Part shown: positions 1-5,907 of the stretch, piece after piece
How positions within the stretch are numbered: position 1 is the stretch's first letter
Layout of the letters: each line of letters opens with the position of its first letter
NCBI GenBank assembly: GCA_028285285.1
Contig: JANQPW010000416.1
Coordinates: 1 to 6,677, forward strand
Length of the DNA stretch: 6,677 bases
Direction: 5' to 3'
Origin: Silvanigrellales bacterium
GTDB lineage: Bacteria; Bdellovibrionota_B; Oligoflexia; Silvanigrellales; Silvanigrellaceae
Notes under the pieces: generated by a model
Databases searched by the model: none
What the model was told of the DNA's origin: nothing
What the model saw: the letters and a program-made list of their open reading frames with translations, nothing else
Made by a program: the position numbers and the translations under genes

Positions 1-2
1 AG

Positions 3-488
3 CTCACAAAACCCAACCGAGATGTTCACAGGGTTCTGCACTCTCCCCTGGGTGGATTCTCCATTGAATGCCGAAGGGAGGCTGACACCAGCAGCCACCA
101 ATGTGTTGTGGAACTCGCGAGTCAAACAGCTGAAGGCTTTCCCACAGAGTTCGCCTCCGTACAATTCAACAGCGGAACTCCGGCAACAGAAGCATCGATT
201 CGGTCGGGTTTCCCAATGAAACATGGACCATTCCACTACCGCTTGGGAAAAATAGACCGCAGAGCCGTGCACACTTCCCAGCCCTGGCAGCTCGAGGCTT
301 TTTTGTCTTCCATTGTGGATCAACTGCAGTTTGACGAGTCTCGCGATCAAGCTCCCCAGGTGTTTGGCGAGATCACTTTGCTGAACAGCCGCAGCTATTG
401 GCGCGCAATCCACACCATCCAATTTGGCCGGCAGCAGCAAGAAGGGTGGATCCAGCCAGAGGCGTGCCAGGGGGGAGTCGCCTGGTGA
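3..488 (+). CDS. Unrecognised protein, C-terminal part (5' end outside window)
   Basis: The frame is open from the first complete codon of the window to TGA at 486-488, giving about 161 residues of a longer protein. An internal GTG at 108 could be read as a start, but the frame stays open and coding-like upstream of it with no obvious ribosome binding site, so a gene cut by the window edge is more likely. I do not recognise the family. The visible part has two cysteines 11 residues apart (codons at 69 and 102) and a third close to the C-terminus. The middle is rich in His, Phe and Arg, and the C-terminal third is Gln- and Trp-rich. No transmembrane segment is visible. It lies 78 nt upstream of, and in the same direction as, the coiled-coil protein gene, so the two may be cotranscribed. 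The reading frame is fairly well supported by codon use; the function is unknown. Confidence 0.6.
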   Translation, partial: LTKPNRDVHRVLHSPLGGFSIECRREADTSSHQCVVELASQTAEGFPTEFASVQFNSGTPATEASIRSGFPMKHGPFHYRLGKIDRRAVHTSQPWQLEAFLSSIVDQLQFDESRDQAPQVFGEITLLNSRSYWRAIHTIQFGRQQQEGWIQPEACQGGVAW

Positions 489-505
489 ACCCACCTCTCG
501 TGGTG

Positions 506-514
506 TGGTAGAAT
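506..514 (+). promoter_or_regulatory. Possible extended -10 promoter for the coiled-coil protein gene
   Basis: The bases TGGTAGAAT form a TGn extension followed by TAGAAT, which matches TATAAT at five of six positions. There is no good -35 box; the best candidate, near 485-490, matches only about three positions. Extended -10 promoters often lack a strong -35. Transcription would begin near 521, giving a leader of roughly 45 nt before the GTG at 567. This is motif reading only. Confidence 0.3.
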
Positions 515-560
515 CCTCCTCAACGAGCAACATGTTGTTGAAGAGAAGGTTGAGGGAGGA
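514..560 (+). promoter_or_regulatory. Stem that would occlude the ribosome binding site
   Basis: Bases 514-524 (TCCTCCTCAAC) can pair with 549-560 (GTTGAGGGAGGA): six pairs, a bulged G at 555, then five pairs. The 3' arm contains the whole Shine-Dalgarno sequence GGAGG (555-559). The loop holds the 10-base palindrome CAACATGTTG (528-537). A transcript reading through from upstream could therefore hide its ribosome binding site. A transcript started near 521 would lack most of the 5' arm and leave the site open. Confidence 0.4.
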
Positions 561-566
561 ACTGTG

Positions 567-2195
567 GTGTTGAGGTTGCTGCTGGTCACATTTGCCCTTG
601 CCTTTCTGTTCCAATGCAAAAGCCGATCACACAATTCCTCTGTGAGGACCATCACCCGAGATGTGTCGGATGGCAAGGTCCTCCACCTCCACCTTTATCC
701 TCACGACGCTCTCAAAATCCCTATCTTGAACTACAAAGATGGTGAAATGCTGTTTGGGCTTTTCCTCTGCCAGGAAGGGAGTGACGAGAACTGTGAGCTC
801 CTCGCCAGAGTAACGGAACAACGGCTTCTCAAACTGATCCAGTACCAGCTCGAGAAAGAGCAAGAGCTGAACAAAAAAAAGGTGCACGAGCACGCAGGCT
901 CAGACCCAAACTCGGCCCAAGCTCAAAGGAAGCTCAATGGCCAACTTGAAGCCATGGGTCTTCTTCTCACACAGCTTGAGGAAAGCTTGAAAAAACTCGA
1001 GACTCAGCTTTCTCAAGCCACTCAAAAGAGTGAGAAGGATGACATTGAAGCCAAATTGGTGGAGCTGAAATCGACGATGAAAGTCACCCACTCCGAAATT
1101 GAGGAGATCCGCAAAGAGCTCTTTCTCTCGCAACCCGTTCCTGACGGAAGCAGCCGCGCAGAGGACTTTCAGAAACACTATGAGGAGAATCTCAAGCCTC
1201 TTCTCCTCAGCGAAGGCGTGGTGTCCTTTGAGAAGCTCGCTGCCCTCGATGTTGACGGATCAAACCGCCACTCTTTAGATCTCCTCTACGCCCACTTTCT
1301 TCAGCTCTATCAGCAGAAAATCAGCTCCGATTGGCGGTACCGCAAACTGAAAGAAAATGAGAAAACCTACAGAGACATCAACCAAATTCTCTCTCTTCCA
1401 GTGGAGGAGTTGTTCCGGGTTTTTTCAGGTGCTGAGAAGTTTGGGCCGCAGCAACTTGGCATCTTGGGGCTCTCTCCCTCTTTCCCTGCCTCAAGCTTGC
1501 AGAACACACAGAATGACTTGGAAGCTGACAGCTTTCAAAATCAAATCAATGCAAATTTCCAACCGTTATCGGGTGGCAAAGGCTCCCTCAGACTTCTTTT
1601 TTCAAACGAAGCTGTGATGGAATGGCCTCTGTCTGCTGAGAGGCGTCAGATTGCTCTTCCTTGGAAGCAGAGCCACTGGGTTTGCTCTGTTGAGTTCTTA
1701 GAAGGGTTTTCATCACAGCTGCGCGATCGCGACTTCCTTGAATTCCATGATTTCTTTGTCTACGAGAACATCTTCACTCAAAAAAAGGGTACCGCTGGGT
1801 TCGGTATGAAGCCTCCAAAGAATCCAGGCTCTTGGCACCCCGTCACCGGCGGCATTCGGATCCACTCCACCAATGCCTTTGGGCAGTGGCACCTTCAGCA
1901 AGACCAGTATCTTGCAGACTTCAGCCAAGGTGTGGAGTTCACGCCTTTTGGAAAAAAACAAGTGCCCACAAAGCTTCGATTGAAGTGTGGGGAAGATCTC
2001 AAGCTGTTGGAAACAGGCCAAGTTGATTGGAGTGCTCCTTTTCACCAACTCTACAAAACTCTCGTTGGTAAAAAGAACTTTTACGAATGGAACACCAACA
2101 CGAACAAACTCAAAAAGACAGGGAGAGTGACGTTTTTTCAAACGCTCTATTTTGGAAAAAACTTTTTCACAGAAAATGAAAACTGGCCAAAGTGA
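567..2195 (+). CDS. Exported coiled-coil protein, possible lipoprotein, family not recognised
   Basis: This 542-residue protein begins with a short basic start and a hydrophobic segment (residues 2-16), then Cys17, a typical Sec-type signal. The residues before the cysteine, Leu-Phe-Gln, are a poor lipobox because Gln at -1 is atypical, so lipidation at Cys17 is possible but uncertain. GTG 567 is preferred over GTG 564 because GGAGG (555-559) lies 7 nt upstream of 567 but only 4 nt from 564; TTG 570 is a third option. Residues about 82-190 are Glu/Lys/Leu/Gln-rich with heptad-like spacing, strongest at 125-187, and are probably a coiled coil. Residues 335-542 are rich in aromatics and glycine and look like a folded, perhaps beta-rich domain. 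Cysteines at 68 and 76, and at 383 and 474, could form disulfides outside the cytoplasm. The stop lies 4 nt from that of the convergent lldP gene. I recognise no family and assign no function; envelope location is an inference. Confidence 0.85.
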   Translation: MLRLLLVTFALAFLFQCKSRSHNSSVRTITRDVSDGKVLHLHLYPHDALKIPILNYKDGEMLFGLFLCQEGSDENCELLARVTEQRLLKLIQYQLEKEQELNKKKVHEHAGSDPNSAQAQRKLNGQLEAMGLLLTQLEESLKKLETQLSQATQKSEKDDIEAKLVELKSTMKVTHSEIEEIRKELFLSQPVPDGSSRAEDFQKHYEENLKPLLLSEGVVSFEKLAALDVDGSNRHSLDLLYAHFLQLYQQKISSDWRYRKLKENEKTYRDINQILSLPVEELFRVFSGAEKFGPQQLGILGLSPSFPASSLQNTQNDLEADSFQNQINANFQPLSGGKGSLRLLFSNEAVMEWPLSAERRQIALPWKQSHWVCSVEFLEGFSSQLRDRDFLEFHDFFVYENIFTQKKGTAGFGMKPPKNPGSWHPVTGGIRIHSTNAFGQWHLQQDQYLADFSQGVEFTPFGKKQVPTKLRLKCGEDLKLLETGQVDWSAPFHQLYKTLVGKKNFYEWNTNTNKLKKTGRVTFFQTLYFGKNFFTENENWPK

Positions 2196-2199
2196 CATT

Positions 2200-3822
2200 C
2201 TAAAGAAAAAAGAACCACACAGTTGTGGTGGCTAAGGCGCCATAGCAGAGCAGAATCAAAGACGCTCTCTTCAGCACCATAGACTCCCTTTCCCTCAAAC
2301 CCAAAATTGCAAAAACGGCCACGATGTTGTGAAGACAAACCATGTTTCCCGCCGCTGCCCCCACAGCTTGCAAAACAAGAAGAGGGATCTTGAGCTGGAG
2401 CTGATCTCCTAGCGCCGCCTGGATGGGGCCAAAAGTCAGATTGGAAACCGTTGCCGAACCTGAGAAAAAACTCCCCAGTGCACCCAGATAAAACGCAAAC
2501 CAGGGCCAGGCTTCACCCAGGGAGCTCGCAAGGGTGTCGCCAATCGCCTGAACCGGGCTGGTGTTGCCTCCCTCGAGGAGAAGAAGCTTCACCACAACAA
2601 GAGCGCCAAAGAGAGCCAGACAGGGGCGCGCAAGCTGTCTCAAAGCCTGCTGAGCACTTTGCAAAATGAGCTGACCGGGCTTTGCAGACCAAAAAAAGCA
2701 AAAAACGCACACCACAACCACAAAGGGAAAAATCGAGGGAACATAGAGCAGAGCATGCTCCCATTGAGAGAGTGGAGCATGGCCTCCTGCCAATATTTTC
2801 AGTGAAAGTACGAGCGAACGGCTCACTTCAAATTCACCCAACCAAGGAATAGAAACTCCCCACAAAGGCGACCGACTGAGCAAAAAACCTTTGAGGCCAA
2901 GTTCGGGAACACGTGTGAAGAAAAGGAAGAGGATGGAGCCCCACAAGGGGCTCGACGCAAAAAGGAGTCTCCGCAGAGAGGCACCACCTTGGGTTCGGCG
3001 CTCCGGATCGGCTGAAACCTCTGCCTGATGGCTAGGAAGGGTCGTCAACCCAAACTTCCTTTTAACCGCCACTGCCGTCAAAAAGAGCCCCATGAGACCA
3101 CCTGCTAAAGATGGAAACTCAGCACCAAAACCAGAGAAGATCCACATGGGAAAAACGCAAGACCACGCAGAAAACAGCACAAATCTCCAGTTTTCAAAAA
3201 CAGTTTTCCAGGGCAACACCTGCAACAGAGCCATAAACGGTATGACGGTTCCGCACACAAACTGCACCAGCCCAATCGAACGCGAGAGTGCTGTGCTTTC
3301 CTCAGCTGAAAGGTTCACCGCCTCAAAGCCAAACCAAATGGGTGTTCCCACGGCACCAAAAGCCACCGGAACCGTGTTCGAAACCAAAACCATGAAGCAA
3401 ACACGAAGGGGGGGAAAGCCCAACCCCACAAGAAGAGGTGCGGCCAAAGCAGCAGGCGTTCCAAACCCGCTGATGCCCTCAATCAAGAACGGAAAGGCCC
3501 AACCCACCAGCATGAGTTGAGCCACCGGGTGTTCGCCAAGGCCACGCACCCAATGGGTGATGACGTCCATGGCACCTGAAATTCGAAGAGCAGAAAAAAG
3601 AAACAAAGCCCCAAAAACTATTGAAAGGGGTGTGAGGGCACTCAATAGACCTGATAAAACGGCGGACACCGTGAGCGTGGTGGAGTTCCCAAAGGCGAAA
3701 AGAGAAAGAAAAAAGGAAAGAACCGCAGCTGAGGGCAGCGCCACAAATCCCGGAAGCCCCCGGGAATGCCCCATCATTGCGATCAAAACCAAAAGTGGCA
3801 ATGTGGCCCAAAAGAACTCCAC
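2200..3822 (-). CDS. lldP: L-lactate permease family protein (LctP/LldP)
   Basis: A polytopic inner-membrane carrier of 540 residues, close to the roughly 550 usual for LldP. The family (Pfam Lactate_perm) moves lactate, and in E. coli also D-lactate and glycolate, together with protons. Hydrophobic segments run through the whole chain. Two family signatures are clear: EGISGFGTPAAL at about 115-126, and the late GSATVSNLTFG (455-465) followed by GAAAGNM (488-494). A polar loop rich in charged residues lies around 252-285. The start is taken as GTG 3822 because GGGAGG (3835-3830) sits 7 nt upstream; an in-frame GTG at 3837 would add five residues but overlaps that ribosome binding site. It lies 27 nt after ldhA on the same strand with no terminator between, so the two are probably one operon, and D-lactate export (or lactate uptake) is the likely role. 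Its last codons double as a terminator. Family assignment is firm; substrate and direction are inferred. Confidence 0.93.
   Translation of the reverse strand: MEFFWATLPLLVLIAMMGHSRGLPGFVALPSAAVLSFFLSLFAFGNSTTLTVSAVLSGLLSALTPLSIVFGALFLFSALRISGAMDVITHWVRGLGEHPVAQLMLVGWAFPFLIEGISGFGTPAALAAPLLVGLGFPPLRVCFMVLVSNTVPVAFGAVGTPIWFGFEAVNLSAEESTALSRSIGLVQFVCGTVIPFMALLQVLPWKTVFENWRFVLFSAWSCVFPMWIFSGFGAEFPSLAGGLMGLFLTAVAVKRKFGLTTLPSHQAEVSADPERRTQGGASLRRLLFASSPLWGSILFLFFTRVPELGLKGFLLSRSPLWGVSIPWLGEFEVSRSLVLSLKILAGGHAPLSQWEHALLYVPSIFPFVVVVCVFCFFWSAKPGQLILQSAQQALRQLARPCLALFGALVVVKLLLLEGGNTSPVQAIGDTLASSLGEAWPWFAFYLGALGSFFSGSATVSNLTFGPIQAALGDQLQLKIPLLVLQAVGAAAGNMVCLHNIVAVFAILGLRERESMVLKRASLILLCYGALATTTVWFFFL
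2202..2229 (-). terminator. Intrinsic terminator embedded in the last codons of lldP
   Basis: On the minus strand ACCACA (2229-2224), loop ACTG and TGTGGT (2219-2214) form a perfect six-pair hairpin. It is followed at once by a T-rich run (2213-2202) with only two interruptions by C. The whole element lies in the final ten codons of lldP, so the T-run encodes the terminal Phe-Phe-Phe-Leu and runs into the TAG. The stem is short and only half GC, so efficiency is uncertain. On the plus strand no T-run follows the hairpin, so it should act in one direction only. Confidence 0.55.
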
Positions 3823-3828
3823 TAGGGT

Positions 3829-3835
3829 TCCTCCC
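3829..3835 (-). promoter_or_regulatory. Ribosome binding site that decides the lldP start
   Basis: GGGAGGA on the minus strand ends 6 nt before GTG 3822, with the GGAGG core 7 nt away. Its first base is the last base of the alternative GTG at 3837. A strong site directly downstream of that earlier GTG argues for the shorter, 540-residue product. Confidence 0.75.
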
Positions 3836-3849
3836 ACTGGCCCGACTTC

Positions 3850-5325
3850 TCAACCAAAAGGAACTGCGTTGGTCAACTCCTGCCCCCGCTTCCCATTGAA
3901 GAACTCTTTCAGGCTGTCTTGGGTTGAACGTGCTATGTTCACCAGGGCCTCTTCTGTTAGGAAAGCTTGGTGACTCGTGACCATCACATTGTGGAAAGTC
4001 AAAAGCCGAGCGAGCACATCGTCGTCAATGGTTTTTTCAGAAAAGTCCTCAAAGAAGTAGGCGCTTTCTTCTTCGTAGACATCGAGCCCTGCACTTCCAA
4101 TTTTCTTAGATTTAAGGCCGTCGATCAGGGCTTTTGTTTCCACCAACCCTCCTCGACTCGTGTTGATGAGCATCACACCATCTTGCATCTTTTCAATGGC
4201 CTCGGCATCAATCAAATGGACTGTGTCGGGAGTGAGTGGAACGTAGAGCGAAATCACGCGAGACTGGGCCAGCAAAGTGTCAAAGTCGCAATACTCAACT
4301 CCAGGCAGATTTTGAATCTCTGCATCAGGAGTCACGTCATAGCAAAGAACGCGACAGCCCAAGCCACGAAGAATGTGGACTGCACACTTACCGATCTTTC
4401 CGGTGCCAACAACCCCAACCGTTTGCCCGTGAAAGTCGAAGCCAACCAGTCCTTCCAAGCGAAAATTTCCATCTCGAACACGTTGGTAGGCCTTATGGGT
4501 TTTGCGGTTGAGCGCCATCATAAGAGCCAGCGAGTGCTCCGCAACGGCATGGGGGGAATAGGCCGGAACGCGGGTGACACTCATGCCCAGCTCTTGAGCA
4601 ACCTTTAAATCAACGTTGTTGAAGCCCGCACACCGCAGGGCAATGGCTTCTACGCCAACGGCATGAAGAGCCTGCAGTGTGCCCTTGCCCAGATCATCGT
4701 TCACAAACCCCACAACAGCTGGGAAGCCCTCAGCAAGGGAGGCGGTTTCAGCCGTGAGCCTTGTGTCGAAAAACTGAAAATCAAACGCGCCCGAGTTTTC
4801 ACGACAAAATGTCTCGGCCGTGTAAGACTTACTGTCAAAGACAGCCACCGGATATTTGCCCCGAGAAACCTTTGACGGCTTCAGTGCGGCAACCTGTTTG
4901 TTTTTTCGCCTGACGTTTTTCGCAAAATGGTCGAAAAAACACCTCAGAGTCTCGGAGTGAGAACCTTCACCCAAAAGAATATTGCGGAAGAGTTCGTGGT
5001 CGATAGCAAAGAGCTGCACATCAGTTTTCGCCAGCACTGTCGCGCTCCGAGGCTTGGGTCGGAAAGCGCTCGTGAGACCAATAATTTCAAAGGCTTGAAT
5101 ATCTCTGAGCCAAACATCTTGACCCATCTGCTCGTTTCGCTTCAGCGCCTCACAAACGCCCGCTTCAACAAAGTAGAGCCAAGGGTCCGTGTCACCTTCC
5201 TTGAAGATGAGCTCACCCTGACGAAACATTCTTTGCTGCAAATGTGGCGCAAACTGACTCAGAGATTCCAAACGGGCAGACTGCAGAGCAGGCAGGGATT
5301 GCAGAAAAGTGAGAGCGTCAGTCAT
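3850..5325 (-). CDS. ldhA: Cyclic-nucleotide-binding domain fused to fermentative D-lactate dehydrogenase
   Basis: This cytoplasmic enzyme of 491 residues has two parts. Residues about 20-125 form a CAP_ED-like sensor: FRQGELIFKEGD (34-45) is the typical first glycine turn, and PRSATV (92-97) is the conserved end of the phosphate-binding cassette. After a basic linker (138-157), residues 158-491 match E. coli LdhA throughout. Examples are RCAGFNNVDL (231-240), the NAD-binding GTGKIG (307-312), NTSRGG around Arg391, DVYEEE with Glu420, and SHQAFLTEEAL with His452; Arg, Glu and His are the catalytic set. It should reduce pyruvate to D-lactate with NADH. E. coli LdhA is about 330 residues, so the N-terminal sensor is an addition. 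The frame is unbroken, so this is a true fusion. ATG 5325 follows AGGAGG by 7 nt; a longer frame to 5436 lacks support. In the sensor the usual FGE is replaced by Phe-Glu-Ile-Ile-Gly, so the ligand is uncertain. It is followed by lldP. Confidence 0.93.
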   Translation of the reverse strand: MTDALTFLQSLPALQSARLESLSQFAPHLQQRMFRQGELIFKEGDTDPWLYFVEAGVCEALKRNEQMGQDVWLRDIQAFEIIGLTSAFRPKPRSATVLAKTDVQLFAIDHELFRNILLGEGSHSETLRCFFDHFAKNVRRKNKQVAALKPSKVSRGKYPVAVFDSKSYTAETFCRENSGAFDFQFFDTRLTAETASLAEGFPAVVGFVNDDLGKGTLQALHAVGVEAIALRCAGFNNVDLKVAQELGMSVTRVPAYSPHAVAEHSLALMMALNRKTHKAYQRVRDGNFRLEGLVGFDFHGQTVGVVGTGKIGKCAVHILRGLGCRVLCYDVTPDAEIQNLPGVEYCDFDTLLAQSRVISLYVPLTPDTVHLIDAEAIEKMQDGVMLINTSRGGLVETKALIDGLKSKKIGSAGLDVYEEESAYFFEDFSEKTIDDDVLARLLTFHNVMVTSHQAFLTEEALVNIARSTQDSLKEFFNGKRGQELTNAVPFG

Positions 5326-5330
5326 CGGAA

Positions 5331-5336
5331 ATCCTC
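5331..5336 (-). promoter_or_regulatory. Ribosome binding site that decides the ldhA start
   Basis: AGGAGG on the minus strand lies 5 nt plus a further 2 nt (seven in all) upstream of ATG 5325, a near-consensus site at good spacing. It fixes the start just before the sensor domain and rules against the 37-residue upstream extension, whose sequence would instead come from the terminator and promoter region. Confidence 0.85.
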
Positions 5337-5353
5337 CTGTAAGGTCGGCTCCG

Positions 5354-5381
5354 ATTTTCTTGATCTGCCTAAAAAAGTCAA
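5354..5381 (-). promoter_or_regulatory. Probable sigma70-type promoter for ldhA-lldP
   Basis: On the minus strand TTGACT (5381-5376) matches the -35 consensus at five of six positions. After 16 nt, GAAAAT (5359-5354) matches the -10 consensus at four of six. Transcription would start near 5347, leaving a leader of about 22 nt that contains the ribosome binding site. It lies just after a likely terminator for the preceding gene, as expected for an independent unit. No convincing CRP/FNR-type palindrome is visible next to it. Confidence 0.5.
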
Positions 5382-5403
5382 AACAAATCGTACAGGGTCT
5401 CAC

Positions 5404-5444
5404 AAAAAACAAAACACTGGCCAACAAGCCGGGCACAGGGTGTT
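5404..5444 (-). terminator. Likely intrinsic terminator after the response regulator gene
   Basis: On the minus strand AACA (5444-5441), CTG (5438-5436) and GCC (5434-5432) pair with GGC (5422-5420), CAG (5419-5417) and TGTT (5416-5413) around a nine-base loop. Small bulges interrupt the 5' arm. A T-rich run follows (5412-5404, one G). The stem begins inside the TAA stop codon of the response regulator gene. It would separate cheB and the regulator from ldhA-lldP, at least partly. Confidence 0.5.
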
Positions 5445-5862
5445 ATGCGCTCAGGCGCTTTTGAAGGATCTGATTGGAGGCAACTCTGAGCTTCTGGCCC
5501 AAGCCAATCTCTGTGGCGGGCTTCTCAACAAGGAATGTGAAGATTGAAAGCTCCTCCCACTCAGCCGTTTCCCAAAGACTTGCCGAATCTCCGGAAAGAA
5601 CAATGATGGGGATCTCGAGGAGATGCGGTTGAGTCAGCCTCCACTTGAGAACCTCAAGCCCTGTGCGCTCGGGCATAACAAGATCAAGAACAACGAGATC
5701 AGTGCCGCCCTCTTTCAGAATTTCAATAGCCTCGTTCCCATCTCCAGCCTCACGAACGTTGGTATGAAACATATCGCCAAGCGCCCGCTCCGCAACCGCA
5801 ACAAGCAACTCGCGAAGCTCATGATCGTCTTCAGCAATCAGCAGACTCAATTTCTCTTTCAC
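5443..5862 (-). CDS. Single-domain response regulator (CheY-like receiver)
   Basis: This 139-residue protein consists of a receiver domain only. Visible landmarks are the acidic cluster Glu11-Asp12-Asp13, the phosphoacceptor Asp60 in VVLDLVMPERTG, Ser90 at the end of the fourth strand (IIVLSGD), and Lys114 in VEKPA. All residues needed for phosphotransfer are present, and no DNA-binding or enzymatic output domain follows, so it probably acts by protein contact, as CheY, Spo0F or DivK do. A stretch rich in Trp and Glu (97-105) lies between the switch Ser and the Lys and makes this segment slightly long. The start is GTG 5862, preceded by GAGG at 6 nt. It lies 45 nt after cheB, so the two are probably cotranscribed. 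A chemotaxis or related signalling role is inferred from that neighbour; the partner kinase is not in the window, and calling it CheY would go beyond the evidence. Confidence 0.92.
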   Translation of the reverse strand: MKEKLSLLIAEDDHELRELLVAVAERALGDMFHTNVREAGDGNEAIEILKEGGTDLVVLDLVMPERTGLEVLKWRLTQPHLLEIPIIVLSGDSASLWETAEWEELSIFTFLVEKPATEIGLGQKLRVASNQILQKRLSA

Positions 5863-5907
5863 AACAAACCTCGTCTCTTCGTTTCACTTCCATGTTCCAT
5901 TTTCATT

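Noticed and set aside
22..219. 65-codon open frame starting at ATG 22
   Set aside because: It overlaps the longer, better-supported frame that is open from the window edge to 488 and has no ribosome binding site of note.
1237..1302. EF-hand-like stretch LDVDGSNRHSLDLL in the coiled-coil protein
   Set aside because: The glycine sits at loop position 4 rather than 6 and the last acidic ligand is misplaced, so calcium binding is not supported.
3092..3520. 142-codon open frame on the plus strand opposite lldP
   Set aside because: Its Lys/Pro/Thr-rich translation is what the complement of membrane-helix codons gives; no independent support.
3967..4608. 213-codon open frame on the plus strand opposite ldhA
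   Set aside because: It is antisense to the well-conserved dehydrogenase domain with no ribosome binding site or recognisable domain.
5326..5436. N-terminal extension of ldhA by 37 residues
   Set aside because: The frame is open, but it would cover the terminator and promoter, while ATG 5325 has a near-perfect ribosome binding site and begins just before the sensor domain.
5447..5462. GCGC-TCAG-GCGC hairpin followed by TTTT on the plus strand
   Set aside because: The stem is only four pairs and there is no plus-strand gene upstream that would need it; it lies within the receiver's last codons.
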